Positions 22,683-33,902 of a stretch of DNA of 64,000 nt are shown here, one piece after another (positions within the stretch are counted from its first letter, which is position 1; every line of letters begins with the position of its first letter). The notes beneath the pieces are model-generated. The model had not been told where the DNA came from and made no database searches. It saw nothing but the letters and a program-made list of their open reading frames with translations. Position numbers and translations under genes: made by a program. Source of the DNA: Whalleya microplaca (taxonomy: Eukaryota > Ascomycota > Sordariomycetes > Xylariales > Xylariaceae); the NCBI GenBank assembly GCA_022497155.1, contig MU385737.1:248001-312000 (forward strand). Reading direction: 5' to 3'.

Positions 22683-23338
22683 CGTGTCGCGCAAATGATT
22701 CCCCCGTGAGAATGTGATCCCGAAGTATTTCTTTTCTTTCCTTTTGGTCGAGGTTTGGACGTTGCGCCGTCTGCTGGCTTGCTTGCTTGCTTCCACTTCG
22801 GGCAACTGGGTGAGCGGGTGCCCGATTGTGTGCTTAGGTGGAGCAAATTTTTTTCTTCAAGATCGCACTTCTACGCGGGTACCCTGACGAGATACGATGA
22901 ACACCTATCTTAGAAATTGAGAGCTAGTGGTTCTCAACTTATTACAGATGTTACCGACGTCCTTGATTAGGCCAAATTATGAAAGTTCGTAAGTGTGTAT
23001 TTCACAAGGTGCTGTTCAATAGGTAGTGAATGGGTTGAGCCAATCACGTGACTGCTTATGGTGGAAAACGACGGGTGAAGAGTTCTCTTAAACGACTATC
23101 AATTCGTGAATGTAATCGACTAAACAGTTTCTAGCTGGCCAGTCCATCGAAGCTAAATGTGAAGGAACTATAGAGGTGACCGACGCTCTTGACTCCGGTT
23201 CTCTGTAGGTCACCGACCGATAGGACGTCGCCTTGGTAAGAGACACCTCATATTTCCTCTGGCAAAGTACGCAAGACAGCTCTACGATATTTCTAAGCAA
23301 AGAGGAAATGTTCACTTATATTAAATAGATACTTATCT
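22683..23338. other. Intergenic region between YAR1 and SPO11
   Basis: 656 bp upstream of YAR1 and downstream of SPO11. A TGCT/GCTT-rich stretch lies near 22770-22790. No coding sequence supported. Confidence 0.5.
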
Positions 23339-24965
23339 TCAGCAATGATGGCTTGGTAGCTTCCTGTCCAACCAACCAGCTATACTTCCGGCCTCATCCA
23401 CTGCCTGAATCTCGGCCTTGATGTTTAGCATCAACATGAGCTGGAGCTCACGCATCAGCACCATTTCATCCGCACTTTGCTCGTGCTCATCCTCAAGCCT
23501 GCGTAGTAGACTGGTTATCTTGAGTCGGTCCAGAGCTGCCAATGGAGACGGGGTATCAAGCGGATTTGCGAATAGACTGTGGCTGGACATAGGACACGAG
23601 AACTCTTCCCCTGAAAATGGAGGAGTAATCGGTGGAGACTGGCTCGCCTGAGGCGAATGGAGCGACCAAGGATGAAGACGACCTAAGATGTCGCAGCTTT
23701 TCGGCCCAAGCCACGAAAGGCCCGGAACTGTAACGTTTTCCTCGTGACGTAGACCATGGCTCCCAAGTTTGTAAGTGAACATGATAGCAATACCATGAGG
23801 GTCGAAGTCGACGACTGCTTGGATAGGGATTTGAGGGAATGTTGAATGGATGATGTGGAGAAAGCGACGCGTAACTAGGTCCGGGTAACCTTTGGCCTGC
23901 GGATATCGATGAGCTCAGACTCGAAACCACTGCCATTGGGACGGAACATTACCGTGACGAGCATTCCCGGTCCTGCAATGGATGTTTCGAAGTATCGTGA
24001 TGACGCAAGCCCACGAAACGTGGCCTGATTGATATAACGATCAGATAATAAACAACACGGACCCACGGAGCTAGGGTTCACCTCTTTTTCAATAACTAGG
24101 ATCCATTTTACCGCACAGATATCGATGCGTCGAATATAATCGACTGGTGGAATGAGAGTGCCCTAACCAGAACTCGTCAGACCTGCAAGATTCTGTGTTG
24201 ATGAGAAGGACACTCCTAACGTTATCGTCAGAACTACAGTCTACCACGGAGCCATCTTTCAAATCGATCTGGATATTTCCCGCGATGAGTCCCTTGCAGG
24301 CGGCAACCTATGTTGATAGTTAGTTAATAAGCATCCAGAATGCCCAGTGGATGACTACATGCAATATTCAACGCATCTCTACCGACTCCGAAGGTGAAGG
24401 CGATATCATCGACAAGATTGTCCACGTACTGCTGGCTGCCGAAGAGCCCTGGGTTCTGGTAATACACGTTTCTGCACCGTATTACTACAATGTTGCGAAA
24501 CATTTTACTCTTAGTTCCCCCAAAAGGTAGAAGTGTCGACTAAGGAACGGATATTACCTCTTCGTTATGATGTTGCCCGAGACAAGTGCCTCATGAGACA
24601 TATGCAAGATCTGAAGGAGACAGGCTAAATAACATAACAGAAGGGTATAAGTATATTGAGGAGAAAGAAAGATGAGCGCTGATATGTTAGAGGAACCCAC
24701 TGAATCTCTTCACCTCGGAATCATTGTCCGCTGGAAATCTGATCAATCTCTGATTGCCCGACTGGCGACTGCGCAGGGGTATAGTGAGCACGCGATTCTC
24801 ACTGAGAGCATCGATAATGCCTTCTAGTATATCCTCAATCTTAGATATGACAGAACCTGTTCGCGAAGCTGATGTTGCGACTTCAGGGAATGTGACACTG
24901 TTTGGACTTGGTTGCCTGTAAGTTGTAGCAGCTGGTGGACTGGATGCCCAGAGTCCATTCTCCAT
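23339..24965 (-). CDS. SPO11: Meiotic DNA double-strand-break protein Spo11
   Basis: This topoisomerase VI A-like transesterase makes the breaks that start meiotic recombination. There are seven exons: 24965-24701, 24624-24558, 24471-24363, 24307-24221, 24162-24082, 24024-23953 and 23896-23339, giving 412 aa. Introns are 76, 86, 55, 58, 57 and 56 nt. Conserved text crosses every junction: HEALVSGNIITK|R-N-V-Y-Y, GRDALNI|VAACKGLIAG, VKWILVIEKE|ATFRGLASSRYF, LVT|AKGYPDLVTRRFLHI. The predicted catalytic tyrosine is Tyr115, the second Tyr of RNVYY. The Toprim metal ligands are the Glu residues of VIEKE (about 199-203) and the Asp residues of DFDPHG (257-262). The third intron begins with GC instead of GT. 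The usual Asp of the R-D-x-Y/F-Y motif is Asn here. The gene looks intact. Confidence 0.93.
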
Positions 24966-25853
24966 CGTGCCCTAAATATGCAGAACACAGAAATGCGCAT
25001 ACTATGTCAACGTAGGCATAGACAAAAAGATGTTGCAGATGCTGACATGTAGTGTTGATTCATGGCTCACTACATGTAGGAAACTTGTGCAGTTGAGAGA
25101 AATCTGCTAGTTCTCATAAGTAATGAATGCGCCCACATACCCAACCGGTAGTAAAGTAATCAGAGAATAACGAATGACTGCAACCCAATTATAAGAACGT
25201 AAAGATATTATAAAAGAAAACAGTTACTTGTTTATTTCGTAATAAAACACTCTACTCATGATGATTCCTATAATTAAGAAAAAAATGATAAAAAGGTTCG
25301 TTTAAATAGATTATAAAGCTGTATCATTTTCAATGGAAACCAGTGAGAAAGAAGGTAGGTACTATAGGATTAATGAGGGTGACACTGTTCCTGCATTCAA
25401 CCCGGTGTTTATTAGAGAAGCTGCAAAGCAGCCTCTACCCAACCTGCTGGGTGATCCGTTGGGAAGGTTCAGGTTCCCGTGAATACTGAATACTGCAGGT
25501 GCTTTCGGCGGAGTGGTCGTTGCCTCCTGAGGTCCTGGAATAGGTAGTTAAAGTAGGCAGCTGATTGGCCTTGGGGGATGCGAGAGCGGGACCCCTGTAA
25601 TAACCTTGGAAGCTGACAGCTTGACGCACCCCACAAACGCTAGGCAGCAGAAAGTGGCAGGTCCAACCCCGCTAAGGGCGCTAAAAGGGGTCGGAATCGG
25701 GCTGTCGGAATAACCAGTCCCCAGTTTCTCAATTAATTCAGGGACACGATAAGGAAATCAATATCCATACCTATTCTTCCGAGCCATTGACAGCCCCTAT
25801 GTCCCTCTTTCTGACCTAGAAATCTTTGGTTGTCCTCTGGGATTATTTTGAAC
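24966..25853. other. Divergent promoter region of SPO11 and ERG7
   Basis: 888 bp shared upstream region. The SPO11 side (about 24.97-25.35 kb) is AT-rich. The ERG7 side (about 25.4-25.85 kb) is GC-richer. I did not find a sterol-response site I could defend. Confidence 0.5.
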
Positions 25854-28283
25854 ATGGTGACTACTCGTTCTAGCAGCTCGGTCAAGGCCAATGGCACTGG
25901 CCATTCGAACGGCAACACAAACGGTACATTGTCCAAAAAGTCGCCTAAGAAACGTGCCAGTGACGACACCCTCGAGTCCGCCACGAAACGCCCGAGACTC
26001 GAAGAGAAGACCGATCTCACGCGATGGCGCATGTTAGATGAGAGGGGACGGCATACTTGGCAGTATCTAGAAGACGAGGAAGCTGTCAAGAAGTGGCCGC
26101 AAAGCTATGCCGACAAGTATTTCCTGGGACTTGAACTTGTCAGCTCTTTTCCACCTTTTGAGTCTTAGACGTCTCAAAAATGCTTGGAGTATATGTGTTA
26201 CTGACTACACTGCTATTGTAGGACCTTCCATCCCTACCGAAAGCGAAGACCCCCCTTGATGCCGTCGCCAATGGCCTCACCTTCTTCGAGAAACTCCAAC
26301 TTCCCTCAGGCCAGTGGGGATGCGAATACGGCGGTCCCATGTTCCTTCTGCCGGGCGTTGTGATCACTTGGTACGCAACTAAGACTCCAATTCCCTGGTA
26401 CGTCGCGACGGAGATCAAGAACTACCTTTTCGCTCGTGCACATCCCGAAGACGGAGGATGGGGTTTGCATATAGAGGGGGAGAGCACCGTCTTTGGAACG
26501 TCGTTGAACTATACAATTCTTCGTATTGTCGGTGTCGACCCTGAGCATCCAGTCATGGTGAAGGCGCGGGGAACACTTCACAAGCTTGGAGGAGCTACCA
26601 ATGCACCACACTGGGCTAAGTTTTGGCTGAGCATATTGGGCGTCTGCAAATGGGACATTGTCAACCCCGTTCCGACGGAACTGTGGCTACTGCCTGACTG
26701 GGTTCCTTTTGCCCCTTGGCGATGGTGGATCCACATGCGGCAGGTCTTCTTGCCGATGAGCTACATCTACGATAAGAAATGGGTTTGCGAGGAAACCGAC
26801 GTGATCCGGGGCCTCAGGCAAGAGCTGTTTGTGGAACCATGGGAGGAAATCGACTGGAACGGTAATCGAAATAGCATATGTCCCATCGATAACTATCATC
26901 CGAAATCATGGCTTCTCAACACCGCGAACTGGTTCTTGGTTAATATCTGGAATCCGTACCTCCGTGTCAAGGGGATTGCGCACAAAGCGGAGGAATGGGT
27001 CAGTAAGCTGGTTGATATGGAAGACAAGAACACGGACTATGCCGATTTGGCCCCGGTCAATGCGGCCATGAATACCATGGTATGTTACATCCGCGATGGG
27101 CCGGACGCGTACTCCGTTCGAAGACATATCGAGAGACTCGAGGATGCCATGTGGGTCAACAAGGAAGGCATGTTTTGCAACGGCACTAATGGTGTACAAT
27201 CCTGGGACACATCATTTTTGATCCAGGCCGCGACAGATGCTGGACTGGAGCAAGATCCTCGCTGGAGGCCCATGCTGACGAAAGCACTGGAATTCCTTGA
27301 TGACCAGCAGATTCGCGAGAACTGCGAAGATCAGGCGGTCTGTTACCGTCAACGGCGGAAAGGTGCCTGGGCCTTCAGTACCAGGGACCAAGGCTACGCG
27401 GTATGTGATTGCATTTCGGAGGCATTGAAATCAGTCATTCTTCTGCAGAAGACTCCCGGATACCCTCAGCTCTTAGAGGACCAGCGCATATTTGATGCCA
27501 TCGATACCCTCCTGACATATCAAAACAAGTCCGGTGCTTGTTCCTCGTATGAGCCGACCCGAGGAAGCAGCCGGTTGGAAATGCTGAACGCGGCCGAAGT
27601 GTTTGGCAATATCATGGTCGAATATGACTACGTTGAATGCACGACAGCGGTTATTACGGCATTGAAATTGTTCCAGAAACACTGGCCCGACTACAGGCCT
27701 AAAGAAATCACGGCCTTCATTGGACGATCACTCAAATGGATCAAGTCGTACCAGGGACCAGATGGGTCATGGTATGGCAACTGGGGTATCTGCTATACCT
27801 ATGCTACCATGTTTGCCCTGGAAAGCTTAAGGAGCATTGGTGAAACATACGGCAATAGCCCCTACGCCAAGAAAGGCTGCGACTTTTTGATCTCCAGGCA
27901 GCGAGAGGATGGGGGGTGGTCCGAAAGCTACCGTGTAAGTGCTCTTCGCCCCGTGCGGTTTATTAAATGACGGAAGTTCTAACAGCTTACAGTCTTCCGA
28001 GAAAATGATATATACAGAGCACCATACCGGCTCTCAGGTCGTGATGACCGCGTGGGCCCTGATTGGCCTGATGAAGGCTGACTATCCTGACGTAGAGCCG
28101 CTACGCAAGGGCATCAAGCTGATCATGGAGCGCCAGCAGCCAAACGGCGAGTGGAAACAGGAAGCAATCGAGGGCGTTTTCAACAAGAGCTGCATGATTA
28201 CCTATCCAAACTACAAGTTTACCTTCACGATGAAGGCACTGGGCATGTTTGCAAAGAAGTACCCAAACGAGACGGTGGTCTAG
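25854..28283 (+). CDS. ERG7: Lanosterol synthase (oxidosqualene cyclase)
   Basis: It cyclises 2,3-oxidosqualene to lanosterol in the ergosterol pathway at the ER or lipid-droplet membrane. There are three exons: 25854-26138, 26222-27934 and 27993-28283, with introns of 83 and 58 nt, giving 762 aa. The first ATG in frame is used. Terpene-cyclase QW-type repeats are seen throughout (PSGQWGCEYGG, PEDGGWGLH, GAWAFSTRDQGY, GPDGSWYGNWGICYTYA, REDGGWSESY, NGEWKQEAIEGVF). The catalytic acid lies in D-C-I-S-E (Asp491), where many eukaryotic lanosterol synthases have D-C-T-A-E. The C-terminal block FNKSCMITYPNYKF is of lanosterol-synthase type rather than the altered block reported for protostadienol synthase. 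The first 45 residues are a basic, Ser/Asn-rich extension (KKSPKKRA, KRPRLEEK). No tailoring enzymes surround it, which fits primary sterol synthesis. Confidence 0.93.
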
Positions 28284-29150
28284 GCAGTATCCCTAGATAT
28301 ATAAGGGGATAGATGATGGCAATGCCTTGACAGCTCGGTCAACCAAAATTTACTACCTTATCATATATACACTCATCCTGTTGGCTACTACCGGATATAT
28401 ATTAATTATAATATTGAATGACTTCACATTCATGATCTCAAGATTTATCAATTTCAAATTTAATTCGTCGTTTGTTGTAATGCTTGACAAGATATTTCCA
28501 TTGCAGATGGAGTGTCGAACATTCTAGAATTATTCATGTGAGACATTGGAAGGATCTAACCATTTCAACGTCTAACATATGTCCACTTTGGAGGCTACTC
28601 TCTTTGTACCTGTGTGTATGCATGAGGTTATTCTCGGTAAGGCTCGCTTCACTTGCCTCATACTTCAGGTAACGCAAAGTTACATCCGGTACCTGCATAT
28701 GTATCGAAGCTACTAGAGCGGAGGCTAGGCGGTGAGAAGCTGTTCGGTGCTACACCGCCTACCTCTTTCAATAGGGCTGGCAGAATTTCACTTGCAGCCT
28801 GTACTACCCCACCATTCAATGACCAACACGCCTGACGCCGAACCTACCTATTAAGCTTCCCTCGGCGAATATTGCCAGCAGTACTCCGTATCGGGCACTG
28901 ATTATTTCCTCCCATCCTCTTGTGCGCGATCTCTTCTTCATCGCATGTTCAGCCTTTTTTGATTCATTTTCATGCGAATAGTACTACATTTCTACACTGT
29001 CATCCAACACGCCGTTCAATCCATCAGTCAATCTTCCCCACATTGACTCTCACAGTCCCATCACAGCCTGCACATTGTGTAGCTTTCTACTTCTAGCTAT
29101 ATATTGATCCCCTACATTACATTGCAAGTATCCAATATATCGATACTACA
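28284..29150. other. Intergenic region between ERG7 and SGT1
   Basis: 867 bp with AT-rich 3' flank of ERG7 and CT-rich leader sequence just before SGT1. No coding sequence supported. Confidence 0.55.
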
Positions 29151-30879
29151 ATGTCTTCTGCAGGCAGCCTCGCCGACCAGGGCGTTATGGATGTCAAAGC
29201 TGGTCGGTACGCCGATGGCATCGCAAAGCTGACCGAAGCCCTCAAGGAGCGCCCCGCACCTTTGTGGCTGCTCGAACGGTCCAAAGCCTACCTGCGGACC
29301 GAGAAATTTAGCCACGCCCTCTACGATGCCGAGAAGGCTCTCCGTGTCGCCTTCGAACGAGCCAACCGAGACCAGATAGTCGAGGCCCAGATCCGACGAG
29401 CCATCACCTTCTTCCGCATGGGCCAGTTTGCCGATGCCGATGTCTGTGCCTACTGGGCTTTAAAGATCTTGGATGGAGCCAAGGCTACTGAAGATGACGG
29501 CCAGCACAAGAAAGTTGATGGCAATGGCGAATACACGGCCACAGTCAGCGATGTGGAGAAAATCACGGGCGGATCTGCCAGCAAGGATGGATTAGCTGCT
29601 GCTATGAATCCTGGTGCACGATCCAAGGGCACCTCTCTGCGAAATGAGGCATCTTCATGGCGTCTTCAGGCTTTGACGCGGCTGCAGGGGCTTCCTGCTG
29701 GACATCCCGGTCGGAAGGTGACCATTTCAGAGAAATACCCCGAGCCAACAGCACCAAAGGAAGCTACAGCGGTCAAGGATGTTGAAGAAATTGACGTTGA
29801 CAATTCTGACGACGACAAAGTTGACGGTAAAGGTGGAAGAGCGACCGGCCCCTCTGATGAGGGTTCAACGTGCGACACCTGGGAGAAAGTCTGGGAGAAG
29901 TATCGTGCACTTCATGCCAAGAACGACATTCGAACCGACTACTACCAGACGAACACGGCTATGAATGTTGAATTCTTCGTTAAGAATGTGCCCAAGGAGA
30001 ACTTCAACGTAGAGGCCGAGAGTCAAAGTGTGGTCCTGAGTCCAATCCCGAACACCTTGACCGGGTCAATTCACCTTTTCCTTGCTGGGCGAATCAAGCC
30101 TTCTGAGACCAAGTACACAGTCAAATCAATGAAAGTCGAGTTGGTCCTTCAGAAGGAAACACCTGGCAAATGGTCAACGTTGCAGCGGGCGAACGCTAGT
30201 TTAGTCGATAACATCGTGCTCGGCAATGTCCCGCGGGCTCCATACAACCAATTTCTCGAGTTTGTTCAGGCTTCTGGGTTCGTCTCAAATTCCTCACAGA
30301 CCTCTGGATGAAACATTTGGATTAATACTAACGACCAATAGGTACAAGGATCCTGCGGACCTTGGTCTTCTAGATTTTAACAAGGATCAAACGGCGTGGT
30401 ACAGAGATCTCTTGGGTAAACTGCGTGCAGGTCTGAGCCAGGTGGCCGCATCGAAGTCTGTGGCGAAAGCCGCTGGAGACGCACCCACAAAAGCAATCCA
30501 GACCACACTGCCGACCGGACCCGAAGACGCTGCAGATCGGCCCAACATTGCAACCAAATCAACGTCACCGGTCAGCACGACGACTACAGCGAAGACAACC
30601 GGTGCACCGGCCTACCCCACCTCATCTAAGAAGGGACCAATGAATTGGGACACCTTCGCTGAGGGCGACGATGATGACGATGCGAAGGAGGAAGGGGACG
30701 TAAACAGCTTCTTCAAGAAAATCTACAAAGACGCGGATGACGACACGAAGCGAGCTATGATGAAGAGCTACATCGAGAGCAACGGGACTTCACTGAGTAC
30801 GAGCTGGACCGAAGCCAGTAGCAAAACATACGAGACCATGCCGCCGGATGGCGCCGAGGCCAAACAATGGGATAAGTAA
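29151..30879 (+). CDS. SGT1: Sgt1 co-chaperone (TPR-CS-SGS)
   Basis: Sgt1 is an Hsp90 co-chaperone that works with SCF ubiquitin ligases and, in yeast, kinetochore assembly. There are two exons: 29151-30277 and 30342-30879, with a 64-nt intron inside the linker before the SGS domain (FVQASG|YKDPADLG), giving 554 aa. Domain order: three TPR-like helical pairs at about 5-115 (ADQGVMDVKAGRYADGIAKL and on), an acidic variable linker, a CS domain at about 265-355 (IRTDYYQTNTAMNVEFFVK ... GKWSTLQR), a Thr/Ala-rich linker, and the SGS domain at about 460-554 (KGPMNWDTF, DVNSFFKKIYKDADDDTKRA, MKSYIESNGTSLSTSW). The linkers make it longer than yeast Sgt1 (395 aa). The gene is complete and the call is secure. 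Confidence 0.93.
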
Positions 30880-32107
30880 AAATCGTCTGAGGTTTCTGAG
30901 TCTGGACGCCTTTCGTCTGTTTTCTCTCGCGCGCACGGATGATAAAAGGATGGTTTGGCGAATGATACCCAAGCCGCAGTGGTTGTTCATGCTCTTTTAA
31001 CATAGTCTCTGGTGTATACTATATATAGCTATGATTTGTAAAACTCTGAGGTTACCTGATTTTCATGTGAAATTCCTATATTGGGGGTTGTTCGAAATTG
31101 TCTTTACGCAGGTGGCAAGGACATGACGGCAGATGCAATGAGTATATTAACCCTGAGATCTAGGGCCTCTCTGAGATCTAGAGTAGAACACCAACTCTTT
31201 GATCGTAAACCAGGTGAGCGGATCGACCATGTCTAACATAAGCCGAGCTGATGAGAATGTAAGGGAGTGTGATTGGGTGGTTACATGTCCTCAACCATAG
31301 CTACGGCGCCAAGTGTCGCTAGGAAATAGGCCCGGCCTATAAACTACTCCTCTGAATACGACAAGCGGTGTCAGTGTCACAACGCCAGCTGATCCGCTGC
31401 TTTTTCGAAGCGGGCCAACGAGACTGGACTTATTTCTACCGCCGCGACACCCTACGGGTCCAGCTATCTATTCCTAGTCTGCTCAAGGTTCAGGCCCGGC
31501 TCTCCTGGCGTGGGTCTCCCCGCATTCTCCAACGTGGCTCTCCACAACGTCACTAGGCCCGCGGCTCCTTGTCGAAGCTGTAAACGTTTCGTCGGCAATT
31601 CGCTGATTCGTCAGCCGTGCGCCTCGCAGCGGTTAATAATAGCTTGAGTAAGCTAGCCCAGCCCACATCACGTATCAGGCGGTATGTAGATGGATGCGTA
31701 AGGGGATTTAACCGTGGCCTCAGACCTCCCGCGGTAAAGGATGGCGGGTCTAATATACGTGAATTATCCCGAATCTGGACTATGGCGTAAATGATATCGT
31801 TGGAGGACCTTAAGTCCGACTAAGCCATTACATGATCAACTGTCTCGACGCTAGCAGAGCTAAATGTCATCAGTTCGTCAGCTAACTCTGGGCCTTGTGT
31901 CGCACTCGGCTCCTTGACCAGGAGTTGCCTGGCTAGGCTGGGGGAGAACATCTCGACGGGCTCTCGGGAATACATATTTGAAGTGAAGACTTGCACAACA
32001 CGTATCGCTTGTGACAAGACATAACCTCTCCGGCGTAGCTCGTAACCAACCCTTTACACCCAAACCCAAGCCGCGTTCACACTAGTAAATAAGAGAAAAC
32101 CTTCACG
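30880..32107. other. Intergenic region between SGT1 and the P450 gene
   Basis: About 1.2 kb. The 31.3-31.6 kb part is GC-richer with a short open frame lacking any domain. An AGATCTAG direct repeat lies near 31157-31183. No RNA gene recognised. Confidence 0.5.
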
Positions 32108-33902
32108 ATGGAATCCGACGAAAACACCATCTCCCCCATCCGCGTCCTGCTGTTCACGGCCTGGGCCCTCTTCAAAGGGTACTGGTTTCTGCTCGTGCCT
32201 CTGCTCATCACCGTCCGCCTCCTTTACAAACGCTATGCCTCCCCCTTACGCTCCTACCCGGGGCCGTTCCTGGCCTCCTGCTCACGCCTCTGGAAGATCA
32301 TGTCGACGGCATCTGAACGGACTCACCTGGAACACATAGAGCTGCACCGCAAGTACGGACCGATCGTGCGCATAGCGCCGAACGAGGTGTCGTTCTCGTC
32401 GCCGCAGATCGCGCGCACGGTGCTGTCGGCGGGCAAGCGGTTCTACAAGACGGACTTCTACGGGGTGTTCCCGCCGCCGGAGAACCCGGACATCTTCACG
32501 GAGACGCGCGAGGACGTGCACGCGATGAAGAAGAAGGTCGCCAACGTGCCCTACTCGATGGCGGCGATGCGGCAGCTGAGCCCCTTCATCGACGACACCA
32601 TCGACTTCCTCACCTCGCGCCTCGACAGCTTCTGCCCGGACCCGCTCAGCCCGGCGCTGACAAACGCCGCGGTGGCCGGCAAGAAGCCCGTCGTCGACCT
32701 CGGCGCCTGGCTGCACTACTTCGCCTTCGACGTGCTGGGCGAGGTGGCCTTCGGGCGCTCCTTCGGCTTCCTGGCCGCCGGCTTCGACAAGGAGGACGCC
32801 ATCAAGACCATCGACGACTCGCAGAAGTACAACGGCATCGTGGGGCAGGTGCCCGAGCTCGACCACTTCCTGCGCCGCAACCCGCTGTGGAAGTTCATCC
32901 CGGCGTTCAACCCGGCCAACGCCCTCGTCACCCGCATCGCGCTCGAGGAGATGAGCAAGCGCCGCCCCTTCGAGTTCGAGAGGGAGGGTAAAGGTGCGGG
33001 TGGTGATGGCCGCGAGGACCTCATGGCTAGTCTTATTAAGGGACATCTGAAGGACAAGGATAAGTTCCACGAGGGCGATATCTTTGCAGTTGCTCATGGC
33101 GCCATGTAAGTCACCTACCTTACACCTAACCTCACCTCACCTTATTCATATTTCTTTCGTATGCCCCGCTCATAACCGAGAATTATCGGATGCTAACGCA
33201 CATAAAGCTTCGCGGGCTCCGACTCGACAGCCTCAACAATGCAATCCTTCTTCTGGCAGATGCTGGCGCACCCGCGCGTGCACTCGCGGCTCGTGTCCGA
33301 GATCGAGGCGGCGACGGCCGACGGCACGATCCCGCCGTCGGGCAACATCGGCTGGACCGAGGCGCAGAACCTGCCGTACTTCCAGGCGTGCCTGAAGGAG
33401 TCGATGCGCGTGCGGCCCGCCGTCGGGCTGAACATCACGCGCCTCGTCCCGCCCGAGGGCATCGAGCTCGACGGGCGGCACTTCCCGGGCGGCACGCGGC
33501 TCGCGCTCAACGGATGGGTCCTGCACCGCGATAAGGAGGTCTTTGGCAACGATGCCGATTTCTATCGCCCGGAGCGGTGGCTCGAGGATCCGGAGGTCGC
33601 GAGGGTTATGGAGCGGTATATGTTCCAGGTACGTATCTACCCACCTAACGCAACGCCTCCCGAGGAGGGTTGAAGAATAGAGAACTGACGTGAGGTTTAA
33701 ATAGTTCGGCGGCGGCAGCCACGTCTGCATCGGGCGCAACCTGGCGCTGCTCGAGATCAACAAGGTGGTGCCGCGTCTGCTGCGGGACTACGACTTCCAG
33801 CTGGTGTATCCGACGCGCGAGCTGCGGGCCAAGGCGACATTCTTCGTGGTGCAGGAGGGCCTGGAGGTGTACCTTTCGCACAAGAAGTCCGAGAAAGCGT
33901 AG
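32108..33902 (+). CDS. Cytochrome P450, pisatin-demethylase-like
   Basis: There are three exons: 32108-33105, 33208-33628 and 33705-33902, with introns of 102 and 76 nt, giving 538 aa. An N-terminal membrane anchor lies at about 14-40 (LFTAWALFKGYWFLLVPLLI), then a Pro-rich hinge (YPGPF). P450 motifs: I-helix AGSDST (rebuilt across the first intron), K-helix ESMR, PERW region, and the heme loop FGGGSHVCIGRNLAL with Cys as heme ligand, just after the second intron. The stretch YKTDFYGVFPPPENPDIFTE resembles the pisatin demethylase/benzoate hydroxylase-like group remembered from fungal annotation, so that subgroup is only probable. Substrate unknown. No cluster partners lie nearby. Codons in exons 1 and 2 are extremely GC-ending compared with the flanks. 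Confidence 0.9.

Noticed and set aside
32282..33097. 271-codon open frame on the minus strand
   Set aside because: It is antisense to the GC-rich first exon of the P450 gene; strong G/C-ending codons remove stops on the opposite strand. Its protein is low-complexity Arg/Val/Glu without domains.
33233..33763. 176-codon minus-strand frame
   Set aside because: A shadow of P450 exons 2 and 3; same composition effect.
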